Assembly: GCA_900557035.1 (NCBI GenBank) | Contig: USRA01000017.1 | Coordinates: 1-32,384 of the forward strand | Direction of reading: 5' to 3' | Source of the DNA: an uncultured Prevotella sp. | GTDB lineage: Bacteria > Bacteroidota > Bacteroidia > Bacteroidales > Bacteroidaceae | DNA length: 32,384 nucleotides | Shown here: in pieces, positions 1-7,284 of the stretch | Position numbering within the stretch: position 1 is the first letter of the stretch | Layout: each line of letters starts with the position of its first letter | Position numbers and translations under genes: made by a program | The notes under the pieces: generated by a model | Told to the model about the DNA's origin: nothing | Databases searched by the model: none | The model's input: the letters and a program-made list of their open reading frames with translations, nothing else

Positions 1-89
1 GTTGCTCAGGCACTTATAAATAATGTTAAACTATAGTGTTGCGGAATTAAGGATAATCACAATCTTTGAATGCGATGATGAGAGAAACG

Positions 90-118
90 AAAAATCCCCC
101 ATTCCAAACGAATGAGGG
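90..118 (-). terminator. intrinsic terminator of the left-end RNA
   Basis: On the minus strand CCCTCATTC (118-110) pairs with GAATGGGGG (about 105-96) across a short loop, with one G-T pair, and ATTTTT follows (95-90). On the plus strand no T-run follows, so it acts leftward. Confidence 0.6.
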
Positions 119-263
119 CGTGGGGGAAATTATTGGTATCAAGGCTTTGCACGGCCACTCCAATCAATAACAGCCCATGTCCACGCCCTCAGAAGGTGCG
201 TGAGCATCCGATGATATTGACAGCTATGGAGGTTCTGTTGAAGTGCAAATTCTGATACCCAGT
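90..263 (-). ncRNA. structured RNA (6S-like rod or leader RNA)
   Basis: No protein gene lies in 1-473. Read on the minus strand, this stretch folds into a long rod. GGTATCA (259-253) pairs with TGATACC (141-135), and TTGCAC pairs with GTGCAA just inside. CTCCA pairs with TGGAG, TCAATA with TATTGA, and a CACGC/GCGTG hairpin forms the tip. A hairpin followed by a T-run (118-90) ends it. A rod with internal loops, about 170 nt long and closed by an intrinsic terminator, is compatible with a 6S RNA, but I cannot place a clear central bubble. It could equally be an attenuator leader for a gene to the left of the window. The 5' end is estimated from the outer stem. The fold is seen; the identity is a guess. 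Confidence 0.42.
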
Positions 264-356
264 CGTGTCAAGGATGTTACGTATTTCTTTTAATTCATTG
301 TCAATCGCAATTTATTTATAATATAATTCTTATCTATGCATCATTAAAATGCGCTG

Positions 357-364
357 CAAAAGTA
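357..364 (-). promoter_or_regulatory. candidate minus-strand -7 box
   Basis: CAAAAGTA on the plus strand reads TACTTTTG on the minus strand, which matches the Bacteroidetes -7 consensus TAnnTTTG. No good TTTG -33 box lies 19-22 bases upstream. It points toward the structured RNA at 263-90 and would give that transcript a longer 5' part. Confidence 0.35.
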
Positions 365-403
365 CGAAAAAAAAGAATATAAATCATCTAATATTTGGTT
401 AAG

Positions 404-436
404 AAATGCATGCGGGCAAGTTAAAAAATGCATGCG
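404..436. repeat. two 11-bp direct repeats with ATGCAT core
   Basis: AAATGCATGCG occurs at 404-414 and again at 426-436, with a 22-bp period (about two helical turns). Each copy holds the palindrome ATGCAT. It lies just beyond the terminator of the HNH gene and upstream of the candidate minus-strand -7 box at 357-364. It could be a paired protein-binding site; nothing further supports this. Confidence 0.4.
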
Positions 437-453
437 AGAAAAGGCAAGAGAAA

Positions 454-488
454 TGCCTGATGGTGTAATCACATTACAACATCAGGCA
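454..488 (-). terminator. terminator overlapping the HNH stop codon
   Basis: TGCCTGATG (454-462) and CATCAGGCA (480-488) pair, with TGTAAT/ATTACA continuing the stem inside and a very short loop. The stop codon of the HNH gene (474-476) sits inside the hairpin, so the 3' end of the coding region is part of the terminator. Only a short T-rich tail follows on the minus strand. Confidence 0.6.
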
Positions 489-1220
489 ATTTTCACGATG
501 ATATTCCAAGAACACCTTGTGCTTATCTTCCAATTTGAGGAGATGTACATGGTTGTCCATTCCCAAGAGTTTACGATCTTCAACATCTAGATAGCGAGAA
601 TACATAACGACTCCATTTTTATCGAAAGAGATATAACCTCTGTCAAATAGTTTGTCGTAATTAGGCAAGAGGAGCAAGCCGTTGTATAAATCTATCCGTT
701 CCTCGTTGTCTGCGTCCTTCCACGGCTTGATATGGGAGGCGATAAGCAAGTCAAAATGTGAAAAGGACGAAATGGAACATCCATTCCAATATTTAATCAA
801 CTTGTCTCGGAATTCTCCTTGTCCTATCCTTGACTTTACGATAGACTCTCGTTCCGTAACAGAAAGAGTGGTGTCGTTCTCCACTTTCTTTATTTTTTCC
901 AAAATGGTCTCTTCTTGTTGCTTGGCAAAATCCGAATTGCGAAACTGTAAAAATTTACGTAATGCCGACTTGAAATTGACAAGGTCTTTTGTCTTATTGT
1001 ATTTCGAACGATTTGGTTGTAATTCTTTTTCCTTTTCTAACAAATCGTCTATATCATCATAAGACTGCAAACTTTCTAGTTCGTAACCTTGTCCATCAAG
1101 AAATTTGAGCCATGAAATATAGTTCGTGCGCGAATGGGTGTTCACGCCTCCTTCTCCTGAAAGGAAGCGATAAAAATCGGAAAGTCTTTCCGATAATTGA
1201 TGATTGTTAGTTTGAATCAT
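474..1220 (-). CDS. HNH endonuclease-domain protein
   Basis: The 248-residue protein ends in an HNH_2-type domain. It has GQGEFRDKLI at about 133-142, a single Cys in YWNGC, the core ASHIKPW (161-167), and then NG plus LLPNYDKLFDRGYISF (about 180-199). This arrangement is usual in HNH proteins annotated as restriction-endonuclease-like. The N-terminal 120 residues are helical and charged, with no domain I can name. A partner methylase is not visible in the window, so a restriction role is not shown; a stand-alone nuclease is equally possible. The gene starts 20 bp after the stop of the metal-binding lipoprotein gene on the same strand and is probably co-transcribed with it. A hairpin terminator overlaps its 3' end. 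The domain call is firm; the biological role is unknown. Confidence 0.8.
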   Translation of the reverse strand: MIQTNNHQLSERLSDFYRFLSGEGGVNTHSRTNYISWLKFLDGQGYELESLQSYDDIDDLLEKEKELQPNRSKYNKTKDLVNFKSALRKFLQFRNSDFAKQQEETILEKIKKVENDTTLSVTERESIVKSRIGQGEFRDKLIKYWNGCSISSFSHFDLLIASHIKPWKDADNEERIDLYNGLLLLPNYDKLFDRGYISFDKNGVVMYSRYLDVEDRKLLGMDNHVHLLKLEDKHKVFLEYHRENCLML

Positions 1221-1240
1221 TGAATAAATAATTGTTTTGT

Positions 1241-2155
1241 TTATCTGTGCTGTTTTTTTCCAGCTACCGCCGTTCCTTTGCCCAGTACTGCGGCTGCTGC
1301 TTCCTGCATCGCCCTGTTCCAGTCGCCCTGCAATGGATTGATATTCATTGGCTTGGTGTGGCTTTCGTTGATGAAAGTAGTGGTATTGCGGTTGGCAAAT
1401 TCTGCTTGTATCAGGCAGAACTTGATATTCTCTTTTCTGGCTCTCTCTATGAGGCTCTTCAGCTGGGAGGCACTAGGCTCCCTGCCTTCTTCCTCTATGG
1501 CAAGCTGCTCCAGCTGGTAATCACGGGCAAAGTAGGTGAGGATAGGGTGATAAATCACAAACTTGCGAACCAGATCTGGGTCCTTTTTGAAGCTCTCCTT
1601 GATGGTGCTGTCTCTCTTGTCGATGATGCTGAGCAGCGACTGATAGTTCTTCTCGAAGAAAGCCTTGTTCTTTGGCTCCAGTTGGCAGAGCGCCTTGAGG
1701 ATGTTGCTGGCTATGATGCGGGCGTTGCTGCAACTCATCCATACGTGCGGGTCGATATTGCCACCCGGAGTCTTGGCAGGCTTGATGCCCACGGAAGTAT
1801 CTATCACTTTCATATCTGGAGCGTTGTCCTGCAGCTTCTTCATCCAGGTCTGCTCAAAGCCGATGCTGCCCACTTTCAGATAGAGGGCACTCTTCGAAAG
1901 TTCCATCATCTGCTGGGCGTATGGCTCGTAAGTCTCCGGGTTGTTTCCATTCGGTACCATCACGTTGACATCCACCTTGCCTTTGGCAATTTGATCTACA
2001 AAATACTTGTAGGGGGAAATCGTAACTGTAACTGTAACCGTACCCGCAGGCTTCTCAGTTCCGGAAGTCTTTCCCGAATCAGCCTGTTTCTGAGGTGTAC
2101 CCTTGCATCCGGCAAGAATGACACATAATATAATAAGGTATAGAAATCTCTTCAT
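1241..2155 (-). CDS. zinc/manganese ABC transporter substrate-binding lipoprotein (ZnuA-like)
   Basis: The 304-residue protein has a lipoprotein signal peptide with lipobox LAGC at about residues 14-17, so it should be anchored at the outer face of a membrane. The body is a cluster A-I (TroA/ZnuA) solute-binding protein. Visible ligand-type motifs are DPHVW and YHPILTYFARDY, plus IEEEGREPSASQ before the second lobe. In ZnuA proteins the first ligand is a His in a PHxYEP motif; here it reads NPETYEP, with Glu at that place. No long His-rich loop is present. No ABC ATPase or permease is in the window, so it either works with components encoded elsewhere or is an orphan. It lies between a VTT membrane protein and the HNH gene on the same strand. 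Family is well supported; the metal is inferred. Confidence 0.85.
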   Translation of the reverse strand: MKRFLYLIILCVILAGCKGTPQKQADSGKTSGTEKPAGTVTVTVTISPYKYFVDQIAKGKVDVNVMVPNGNNPETYEPYAQQMMELSKSALYLKVGSIGFEQTWMKKLQDNAPDMKVIDTSVGIKPAKTPGGNIDPHVWMSCSNARIIASNILKALCQLEPKNKAFFEKNYQSLLSIIDKRDSTIKESFKKDPDLVRKFVIYHPILTYFARDYQLEQLAIEEEGREPSASQLKSLIERARKENIKFCLIQAEFANRNTTTFINESHTKPMNINPLQGDWNRAMQEAAAAVLGKGTAVAGKKQHR

Positions 2156-2161
2156 ATTCTT

Positions 2162-2230
2162 AAAATCTCCTTATGTTATAATCTCCTTATATTGAAAAAT
2201 CTCCTTATGTTATAAATCTGCTTATATGTT
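2162..2230. repeat. imperfect tandem repeat (16-18 bp unit) upstream of the metal-binding lipoprotein
   Basis: Four imperfect copies of AATCTCCTTATGTTAT start near 2164, 2180, 2198 and 2215 in the gap between the VTT gene and the lipoprotein gene. Read on the minus strand, three carry AAGGAGATT (the rightmost has AAGCAGATT), and the copy nearest the start lies about 11 bases before the ATG. The repeat thus multiplies a ribosome-binding-site-like block in a lineage that seldom relies on one. Confidence 0.6.
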
Positions 2231-2682
2231 TATACGATGAAGCTGAGGCCATAAACCAAGAGGATATATCTCAGCACTTTTCCGATGGTGATGCTGATGG
2301 TAGAGATGATGATATTGGCTCTTGTCAGTCCCAGCACGATGGTGATGGCGCTTCCCAAAATCGGGATGAAGGCGAAGAAGCCCATCCAGGCACCTCTATC
2401 AGCCATGAATCTTTCTGCCTGATCCAGTTTTTCCTTCTTCACGTGCAGATATTTCTCTATCCATTCCATTTTGCCCAGTCTGCCCACGCCATAGTTGAAC
2501 AGCGATCCCAATACATTTCCTATGCTGCCATATATCACCAGAGGGATGGGATCCAGTCCTGCTGCCTGCAAGCCCGACATCACTACCTCGCTGCTGAAAG
2601 GAAAGAAACTGCCGGCAAGAAAGGCGGAAACAAGCATGCCCCAATAGCCCCAGTTGATTAAAAAGTCTATTATGTAACCCAT
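2230..2682 (-). CDS. VTT/DedA-type small membrane protein (YqaA-like)
   Basis: The 150-residue protein has hydrophobic segments at about 5-25, 40-60, 98-118 and 122-145. It has the features of VTT-domain (SNARE-associated/DedA) proteins of the short YqaA kind: a GSFFPFSSEVVM stretch near residue 25 and an FAFIPILGSAITIVLG stretch near residue 104. Members of the wider family are thought to translocate lipids in the inner membrane, but for the YqaA branch the substrate is not established. It lies 15 bp after a multi-pass membrane protein gene and upstream of the metal-binding lipoprotein, all on the minus strand, so co-transcription is likely. Family call is good; function is inferred. Confidence 0.82.
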   Translation of the reverse strand: MGYIIDFLINWGYWGMLVSAFLAGSFFPFSSEVVMSGLQAAGLDPIPLVIYGSIGNVLGSLFNYGVGRLGKMEWIEKYLHVKKEKLDQAERFMADRGAWMGFFAFIPILGSAITIVLGLTRANIIISTISITIGKVLRYILLVYGLSFIV

Positions 2683-2697
2683 TGAATATTATTTGTT

Positions 2698-3657
2698 TTA
2701 CTGAATAGCCTGCAGCAATACCATTTCCGGAATGAAGATATTGTATAGCAATATCAATACCATGATGACCAGCGCCGAGATAAAGACGATGTTCGCCAGC
2801 TTTCCCTTAGTGTAGGTGATGAAGTGAGCGGTGAGTGGTGCCGTATTTACAATCATGATGCTGCTCAACTCCTTGATATGCTGAGGCTGCAGGATGATGA
2901 AGGCAAGACTCACATAGTTGATCAGAATGAATGAATTGTAGATCATTCGGGTACGGATCTTATCTGCATAAGAGGTATGCAGGAAGTGTATGCTGCCCAA
3001 TGTGCTCAGGATGATGAGGAACAGGAGATTCACCACCTCGTGGTCGGTAACCTGCGAATAATCGAACAGATCCTGATAGTTGATGAATTCCGCAAAATGA
3101 CTGATCAGTCCATCGATATTATTGGTGTAGGCGAAGTAACCCGCTGAGAACCAGTACGGCATGATGAGTCCGATGATAGATGCAAAGAAGTTTCTGATGC
3201 TGAAGGAATTGGTGAATACCATCATCATCAGCCACAGGAAGGGCAGGAAATATCCCACCTGGATGAACACCATTGAGGCGAGTCCTACGCAGAAGAAGGC
3301 ATAGAAGGTCCATCCTGCCGCCCGCCTGTCCTGGTAACTGTTCCAGATGATGAGGTAGAAGGCGATGGAGCACATCGTCACGATGCTTGCCTTGAAGGAG
3401 GGTGTAGGCAGAGAGGTCATGGTGATGAACACCAGGAAACTGCAGGACACCATTCGGCTGTAGGTTCGCATCAGGGAATTATGGTTGTTGAGCTCCACCA
3501 TCAGCAGGGTAGAGAGAATGGTGAAGGCGAACTGCACCCAAATGTTAGCTACTAAAAAACCTACAGCAACCCATACCAAGGCGGCAAGGGTTGCTGTTAC
3601 AGGTAGAGCGTAGCGGCTAGCCGCCACTTTATTTTGAAAAGTTTTCTTTCTTAACAT
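2698..3657 (-). CDS. multi-pass membrane protein of unknown function
   Basis: The 319-residue protein has about nine to ten hydrophobic segments spread over its length and a short basic N-terminus (MLRKKTFQNKVAASR). I see no catalytic motif, no signal peptide distinct from the first membrane segment, and no large soluble domain. The size and even spread of helices recall uncharacterised Bacteroidales inner-membrane proteins near DedA-like genes, but I cannot name a family. The stop codon lies 15 bp from the start of the VTT gene, which suggests one transcript and perhaps a joint envelope role. Existence as a gene is well supported by length and by the membrane pattern. Confidence 0.75.
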   Translation of the reverse strand: MLRKKTFQNKVAASRYALPVTATLAALVWVAVGFLVANIWVQFAFTILSTLLMVELNNHNSLMRTYSRMVSCSFLVFITMTSLPTPSFKASIVTMCSIAFYLIIWNSYQDRRAAGWTFYAFFCVGLASMVFIQVGYFLPFLWLMMMVFTNSFSIRNFFASIIGLIMPYWFSAGYFAYTNNIDGLISHFAEFINYQDLFDYSQVTDHEVVNLLFLIILSTLGSIHFLHTSYADKIRTRMIYNSFILINYVSLAFIILQPQHIKELSSIMIVNTAPLTAHFITYTKGKLANIVFISALVIMVLILLYNIFIPEMVLLQAIQ

Positions 3658-3686
3658 CTAATTTTTTGAAATATGATGAAGCTTTT

Positions 3687-3765
3687 GCCCTTACAGGGCG
3701 ACATTCTCCCTTGAATCATAACCCAGGGCGATGCCCTGGGCTGAGAGCTTCTGCCCTTTCAGGGC
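3687..3765. repeat. REP-like element of three palindromes
   Basis: Three GC-rich palindromes occur in a row: GCCCTTACAGGGC (3687-3699), CCCAGGGCGATGCCCTGGG (3722-3740) and GCCCTTTCAGGGC (3753-3765). They sit between the purD stop codon and the start of the membrane protein gene. Elements of this kind are dispersed in Bacteroidales genomes as far as I recall. Here it may also stop or stabilise the purD transcript. No transposase of the REP-associated type is in the window. Confidence 0.7.
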
Positions 3766-3781
3766 GTGTGGAGCCTATGGA

Positions 3782-5050
3782 TTAAAGATCCTGTCCGATA
3801 TCAGAGCGGAAGTACTTGTCTGTGAACTGAATCTTCTGAGCCTCGGCAAAGCTCTTCTTCAGAGCCTCTTCCTTATCCTTGCCGTAGCTGCTTACGCAGA
3901 TTACACGGCCGCCATTGGTTACAACCTTTCCATCCTTCATGGCTGTACCAGAGTGGAAAACTACAGAACCTTCCACTTCATCGATACCCTGGATAGGATA
4001 ACCCTTCTTGTAAGCCTCTGGATAACCACCGCTTACGAGCATCACGCAGACTGCAGCACGCTCATCAAACTCGATGCTGCGCTTGTCAAGATCGCCGGCA
4101 GCTACACCCTCAAAGAGATCCACGATGTCGCTCTTCAGGCGGAGCATCACGCTCTCAGTCTCTGGGTCACCCATACGGCAGTTGTACTCGATAACCATAG
4201 GCTCGCCCTCTACATTGATCAGACCGAAGAAGATGAAGCCCTTGTAGTCGATGTTCTCCTCAGCCAGACCCTCTACGGTAGGACGGATGATGCGCTCATC
4301 CACCTTCTGCATCCACTCCTTGGTTGCGAATGGCACAGGGGTAACGCTACCCATACCGCCGGTGTTCAGACCGGTATCGTGCTCGCCGATGCGCTTGTAG
4401 TCCTTAGCCTCAGGCAGAATCTTGTAGTTCTTGCCATCGGTCAATACGAATACGGAGCACTCGATACCGCTGAGGAATTCCTCGATAACTACGCGTGCAG
4501 AAGCGTTGCCGAACATACCGCCGAGCATCTCCTTGAACTCCTTCTTGGCCTCTTCCAGGGTAGGGAGGATGAGAACACCCTTGCCGGCGCACAAGCCGTC
4601 AGCCTTCAATACGTATGGAGCCTTCAGAGTCTCCAGGAACTTCAAGCCTTCTTCTACGTGCTCGCCGTCGAAAGTCTCATACTGAGCTGTCGGAATGTTG
4701 TGGCGCTTCATAAACTGCTTGGCGAAGTCCTTGCTTCCTTCCAGCACGGCACCAGCCTTTGATGGACCAATCACAGGGATGTTCTGGGTGCGAGGGTCAG
4801 CCTTGAAGTCATCATAGACACCCTTTACCAGTGGGTCTTCCGGACCTACTACCACCATATCAACACCGTTCTCGACAGCGAAGTTCTTGAGCGCCTCGAA
4901 GTCGTCAGCCTTGATATTCACATTCTCGCCGACATTCTGCGTACCGGCATTGCCAGGAGCGATAAAGAGTTTCTCACACTTCTCGCTCTGAGCGATTTTC
5001 CAAGCTAAGGCGTGCTCGCGGCCACCGCCTCCTAACAATAATATTTTCAT
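3782..5050 (-). CDS. purD: phosphoribosylamine-glycine ligase
   Basis: PurD (GARS) joins glycine to 5-phosphoribosylamine with ATP, the second step of purine synthesis, in the cytosol. The 422-residue length is usual for the family. The N-terminal domain begins with the [12 protein letters not shown] loop (residues 7-18). An ATP-grasp domain follows, with [14 protein letters not shown] around residues 147-160 and [13 protein letters not shown] near 230. The ADP/Mg site reads [12 protein letters not shown] near 288, and a C-terminal GARS domain closes the protein. No truncation or odd residue is seen. The gene stands alone, with its own promoter upstream (5169-5200) and a REP-like element downstream; no other purine gene is adjacent. 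Confidence 0.97.
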   Translation of the reverse strand: MKILLLGGGGREHALAWKIAQSEKCEKLFIAPGNAGTQNVGENVNIKADDFEALKNFAVENGVDMVVVGPEDPLVKGVYDDFKADPRTQNIPVIGPSKAGAVLEGSKDFAKQFMKRHNIPTAQYETFDGEHVEEGLKFLETLKAPYVLKADGLCAGKGVLILPTLEEAKKEFKEMLGGMFGNASARVVIEEFLSGIECSVFVLTDGKNYKILPEAKDYKRIGEHDTGLNTGGMGSVTPVPFATKEWMQKVDERIIRPTVEGLAEENIDYKGFIFFGLINVEGEPMVIEYNCRMGDPETESVMLRLKSDIVDLFEGVAAGDLDKRSIEFDERAAVCVMLVSGGYPEAYKKGYPIQGIDEVEGSVVFHSGTAMKDGKVVTNGGRVICVSSYGKDKEEALKKSFAEAQKIQFTDKYFRSDIGQDL

Positions 5051-5168
5051 CGTAGTTACGTTTAATAATTCTTCTATTACATGTTACAATCAGGATATTG
5101 GTCTTCTCCTTCTTTTACAATCAGGATAGATATTTACTCCTTTTTGCATCCAAATTCCTAATTTGCTG

Positions 5169-5200
5169 CAAAATTACTAAATTTCAGCGAACTATACAAG
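5169..5200 (-). promoter_or_regulatory. promoter of purD
   Basis: On the minus strand the -7 box TAATTTTG (5176-5169) matches TAnnTTTG, and CTTG (5200-5197) lies 20 bases upstream as a near-consensus -33 box. Transcription would start near 5162, giving a leader of about 110 nt. That leader holds two copies of TTACAATCAGGATA about 27 bp apart. Confidence 0.55.
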
Positions 5201-5217
5201 CAAAAAGCCTAAAATCT

Positions 5218-7182
5218 TTATCGCATATAGTGCTTATAGATTTCATAATAGATATCCGGCCATCCGTAGATGGCAATCCTCTCCAGTTCCTTGTAGAGTT
5301 CCGGTATGTCATCTATCAGCTTCACCAGGTCGGGATTGTATCGGGTTCCTGCGCCTTCTCTCAGTTCTTCCATCACTTTTTCGAAGCTCTTTTCCTGCTT
5401 GTAGTTTCTGCCTACTCGCTCGGTGGCAGCCTGCATGCAGTCGCACAGGGTTATGATGTCTATCATGAAGCGGTAAGGCGACTTGGTGTTGTCGAAGTCG
5501 CTTGGATAGCCTCCCTTGCCGTTGTACCATTTATGATGTCCCAGCGTGGTATCGTAGTAGTATTTCAGTTCCTGCGATATCTTCAGGTATTTCAGTCCCA
5601 TTCGGGGATGCATTCTGATGATGCTGCGCTCCTCATCGCACAGCTGTCGATAGTCGTTGTTCACCACGCTTACGATACTGTTCTTGCCCACGTCGTGCCA
5701 GAGTGCAGCACGGGTGATGAAGTGGATGAGCTGTCGCTGATGAAGCCTTACCTGCCATTTGCTGCTGATGCCCAGCTTTCCTACCAGGAGTTCGCGCCGG
5801 TACCTGATGATGGCTTTCATCATCGTTTCTGCAAGTCGTGCCACGTGGGTAGAGTGGGCGTAGGTGGTAACCTGGGTTGCTACGTTCAGTTCCATCACGA
5901 ATCCTATTCTTTCCTCATCGTTCAGGTATTTGATGAGTCGGGGATAGGTGCTCACATCTTCCAGTGTCTGATTATACTGTGTGGAGTTCTGCTGGTCTTT
6001 GCGATGTCTGAACATCCTGATAATGTCTTCACAGAACATCTTTACGTACTTCTTTTTGTAATTGGCTGAAACTCTGGCGGTATCTACGATGAATGCCAGG
6101 TTGGGATAATGAGACATCAGCGAATAGAAGGCACTTTCCCCCAGAACTTTTTGTCGTGTAAATGGTTTGATTAACGTTTCGTATATTCCCACGGCTTCTT
6201 TCAAGGCTGTTCTTGTCCGGATTTCTCCCATTTTTAGCTTCAAGACGATGAGGTTGAGCTTCGTAGAGGTGCTGAGTCCTACGGTATCCGGATATTGTCT
6301 TATCACTCGTTTTACCAATGCGTCTCCTTCTTTCTTTTCTATCAGTTCCGGATTGGTGAGATAGATTCCTCTTACTATCTCCAAGTCTCTGTTTTTGATT
6401 CGGTTAATCCATAGCTGCCTTCTCTTTTCGGGTACTTCCAGTTGGTCTGCCGTATGATTTCTAGCCAGTTCTTCCAGCTTTTCGTATCTTTCCTGCAGTT
6501 TTTTCAGGGGTTGGATATGGTGGAGTGTCCATGCAGATAGGCACAGATCCTGTAGGGCATAGCCGTACAGCCCCAGTTCTTCGGGCGTATGGCAGTGTGC
6601 ACTGTCGGCTACGTATGCGATGCAATCGTATGCTTTTTTCAAAGTCTCGTTGTCTCTGTTCAGCTTCCATATCTGATAATAGGATGAACCCTTCCAGCTC
6701 ATGGCTCTCAGAAAATAGTAGTTCTGGTCTTGCCGGTTCTTGAAGTTTCTGATCAGAATGTCGGTAATCCTGTTCGTGATGAAGGGATCCGTCAGGGCAT
6801 AGGCATAGTTACGGAAGAAATGTACATTCAGACTGTCGTAGGCAGCATCCGGCAAAATGCTCTCCTTCGTCGTATCTGCCATATCGGTTTCGAAATAATC
6901 TGCAATGCTGTTCAGCAGCTTCACGTTCTCATGATAGATCTGATGGTTCTTCTGGCTTCTTGCCATAAAGAATCTTACCCATTCGTCGTGGTTGTGGATG
7001 CTGAAGATGCTGTCGTTGTAGCGATTGTAGATGATGCGGTTCTGAGATAGCTTGTCGAAGATAAATTTAAAGTCGGGGATGCTCTGTTTAGAAACAAAAA
7101 GCTCTTTACCTGCCACTTGCAGGTGGCAGGCAAAGAGTATAGTGGTAATTAATAAAATTACTTTTCTTATCTTGTTTATCAT
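5218..7182 (-). CDS. HD-GYP-like domain protein with N-terminal export signal
   Basis: The 654-residue protein starts with a basic, hydrophobic signal segment (residues 1-24, ending near VAGK). Residues about 30-400 are helical and Tyr/Leu-rich, possibly TPR-like, without a named domain. The C-terminal 220 residues are an HD-GYP-type phosphohydrolase domain: HSTHVARLAE, ALWHDVGK (the HD pair), MHPRMGLKYL, GHHKWYNGKGGYPS (the GYP loop) and a conserved tail ending GTRYNPDLV. HD-GYP domains usually cut cyclic-di-GMP inside the cell. Here the signal and the lack of further membrane segments would place the domain outside the cytoplasm, unless the N-terminus is a membrane anchor with unusual topology. 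The real substrate is therefore open. It stands between purD and the DPP-IV-like gene on the same strand. Confidence 0.8.
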   Translation of the reverse strand: MINKIRKVILLITTILFACHLQVAGKELFVSKQSIPDFKFIFDKLSQNRIIYNRYNDSIFSIHNHDEWVRFFMARSQKNHQIYHENVKLLNSIADYFETDMADTTKESILPDAAYDSLNVHFFRNYAYALTDPFITNRITDILIRNFKNRQDQNYYFLRAMSWKGSSYYQIWKLNRDNETLKKAYDCIAYVADSAHCHTPEELGLYGYALQDLCLSAWTLHHIQPLKKLQERYEKLEELARNHTADQLEVPEKRRQLWINRIKNRDLEIVRGIYLTNPELIEKKEGDALVKRVIRQYPDTVGLSTSTKLNLIVLKLKMGEIRTRTALKEAVGIYETLIKPFTRQKVLGESAFYSLMSHYPNLAFIVDTARVSANYKKKYVKMFCEDIIRMFRHRKDQQNSTQYNQTLEDVSTYPRLIKYLNDEERIGFVMELNVATQVTTYAHSTHVARLAETMMKAIIRYRRELLVGKLGISSKWQVRLHQRQLIHFITRAALWHDVGKNSIVSVVNNDYRQLCDEERSIIRMHPRMGLKYLKISQELKYYYDTTLGHHKWYNGKGGYPSDFDNTKSPYRFMIDIITLCDCMQAATERVGRNYKQEKSFEKVMEELREGAGTRYNPDLVKLIDDIPELYKELERIAIYGWPDIYYEIYKHYMR

Positions 7183-7284
7183 CTTTTCGTTCCGAAGATT
7201 TGTTTTACTTCAGATAGACTCTCTTATATTTTCCATCCGTATTATTTTCGGATTGAGTCTCTTATACATTAATTATTATTCTTT

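Noticed and set aside
682..1062. 126-codon plus-strand frame opposite the HNH gene
   Set aside because: It is the complement of the HNH coding region, Ser/Phe-rich and without motif.
7255..7270. Similarity of GTCTCTTATACA to a Tn5 mosaic end (sequencing adapter)
   Set aside because: Only about 12 bases match, it lies inside continuous sequence, and no junction or duplication supports an insertion or adapter artefact.
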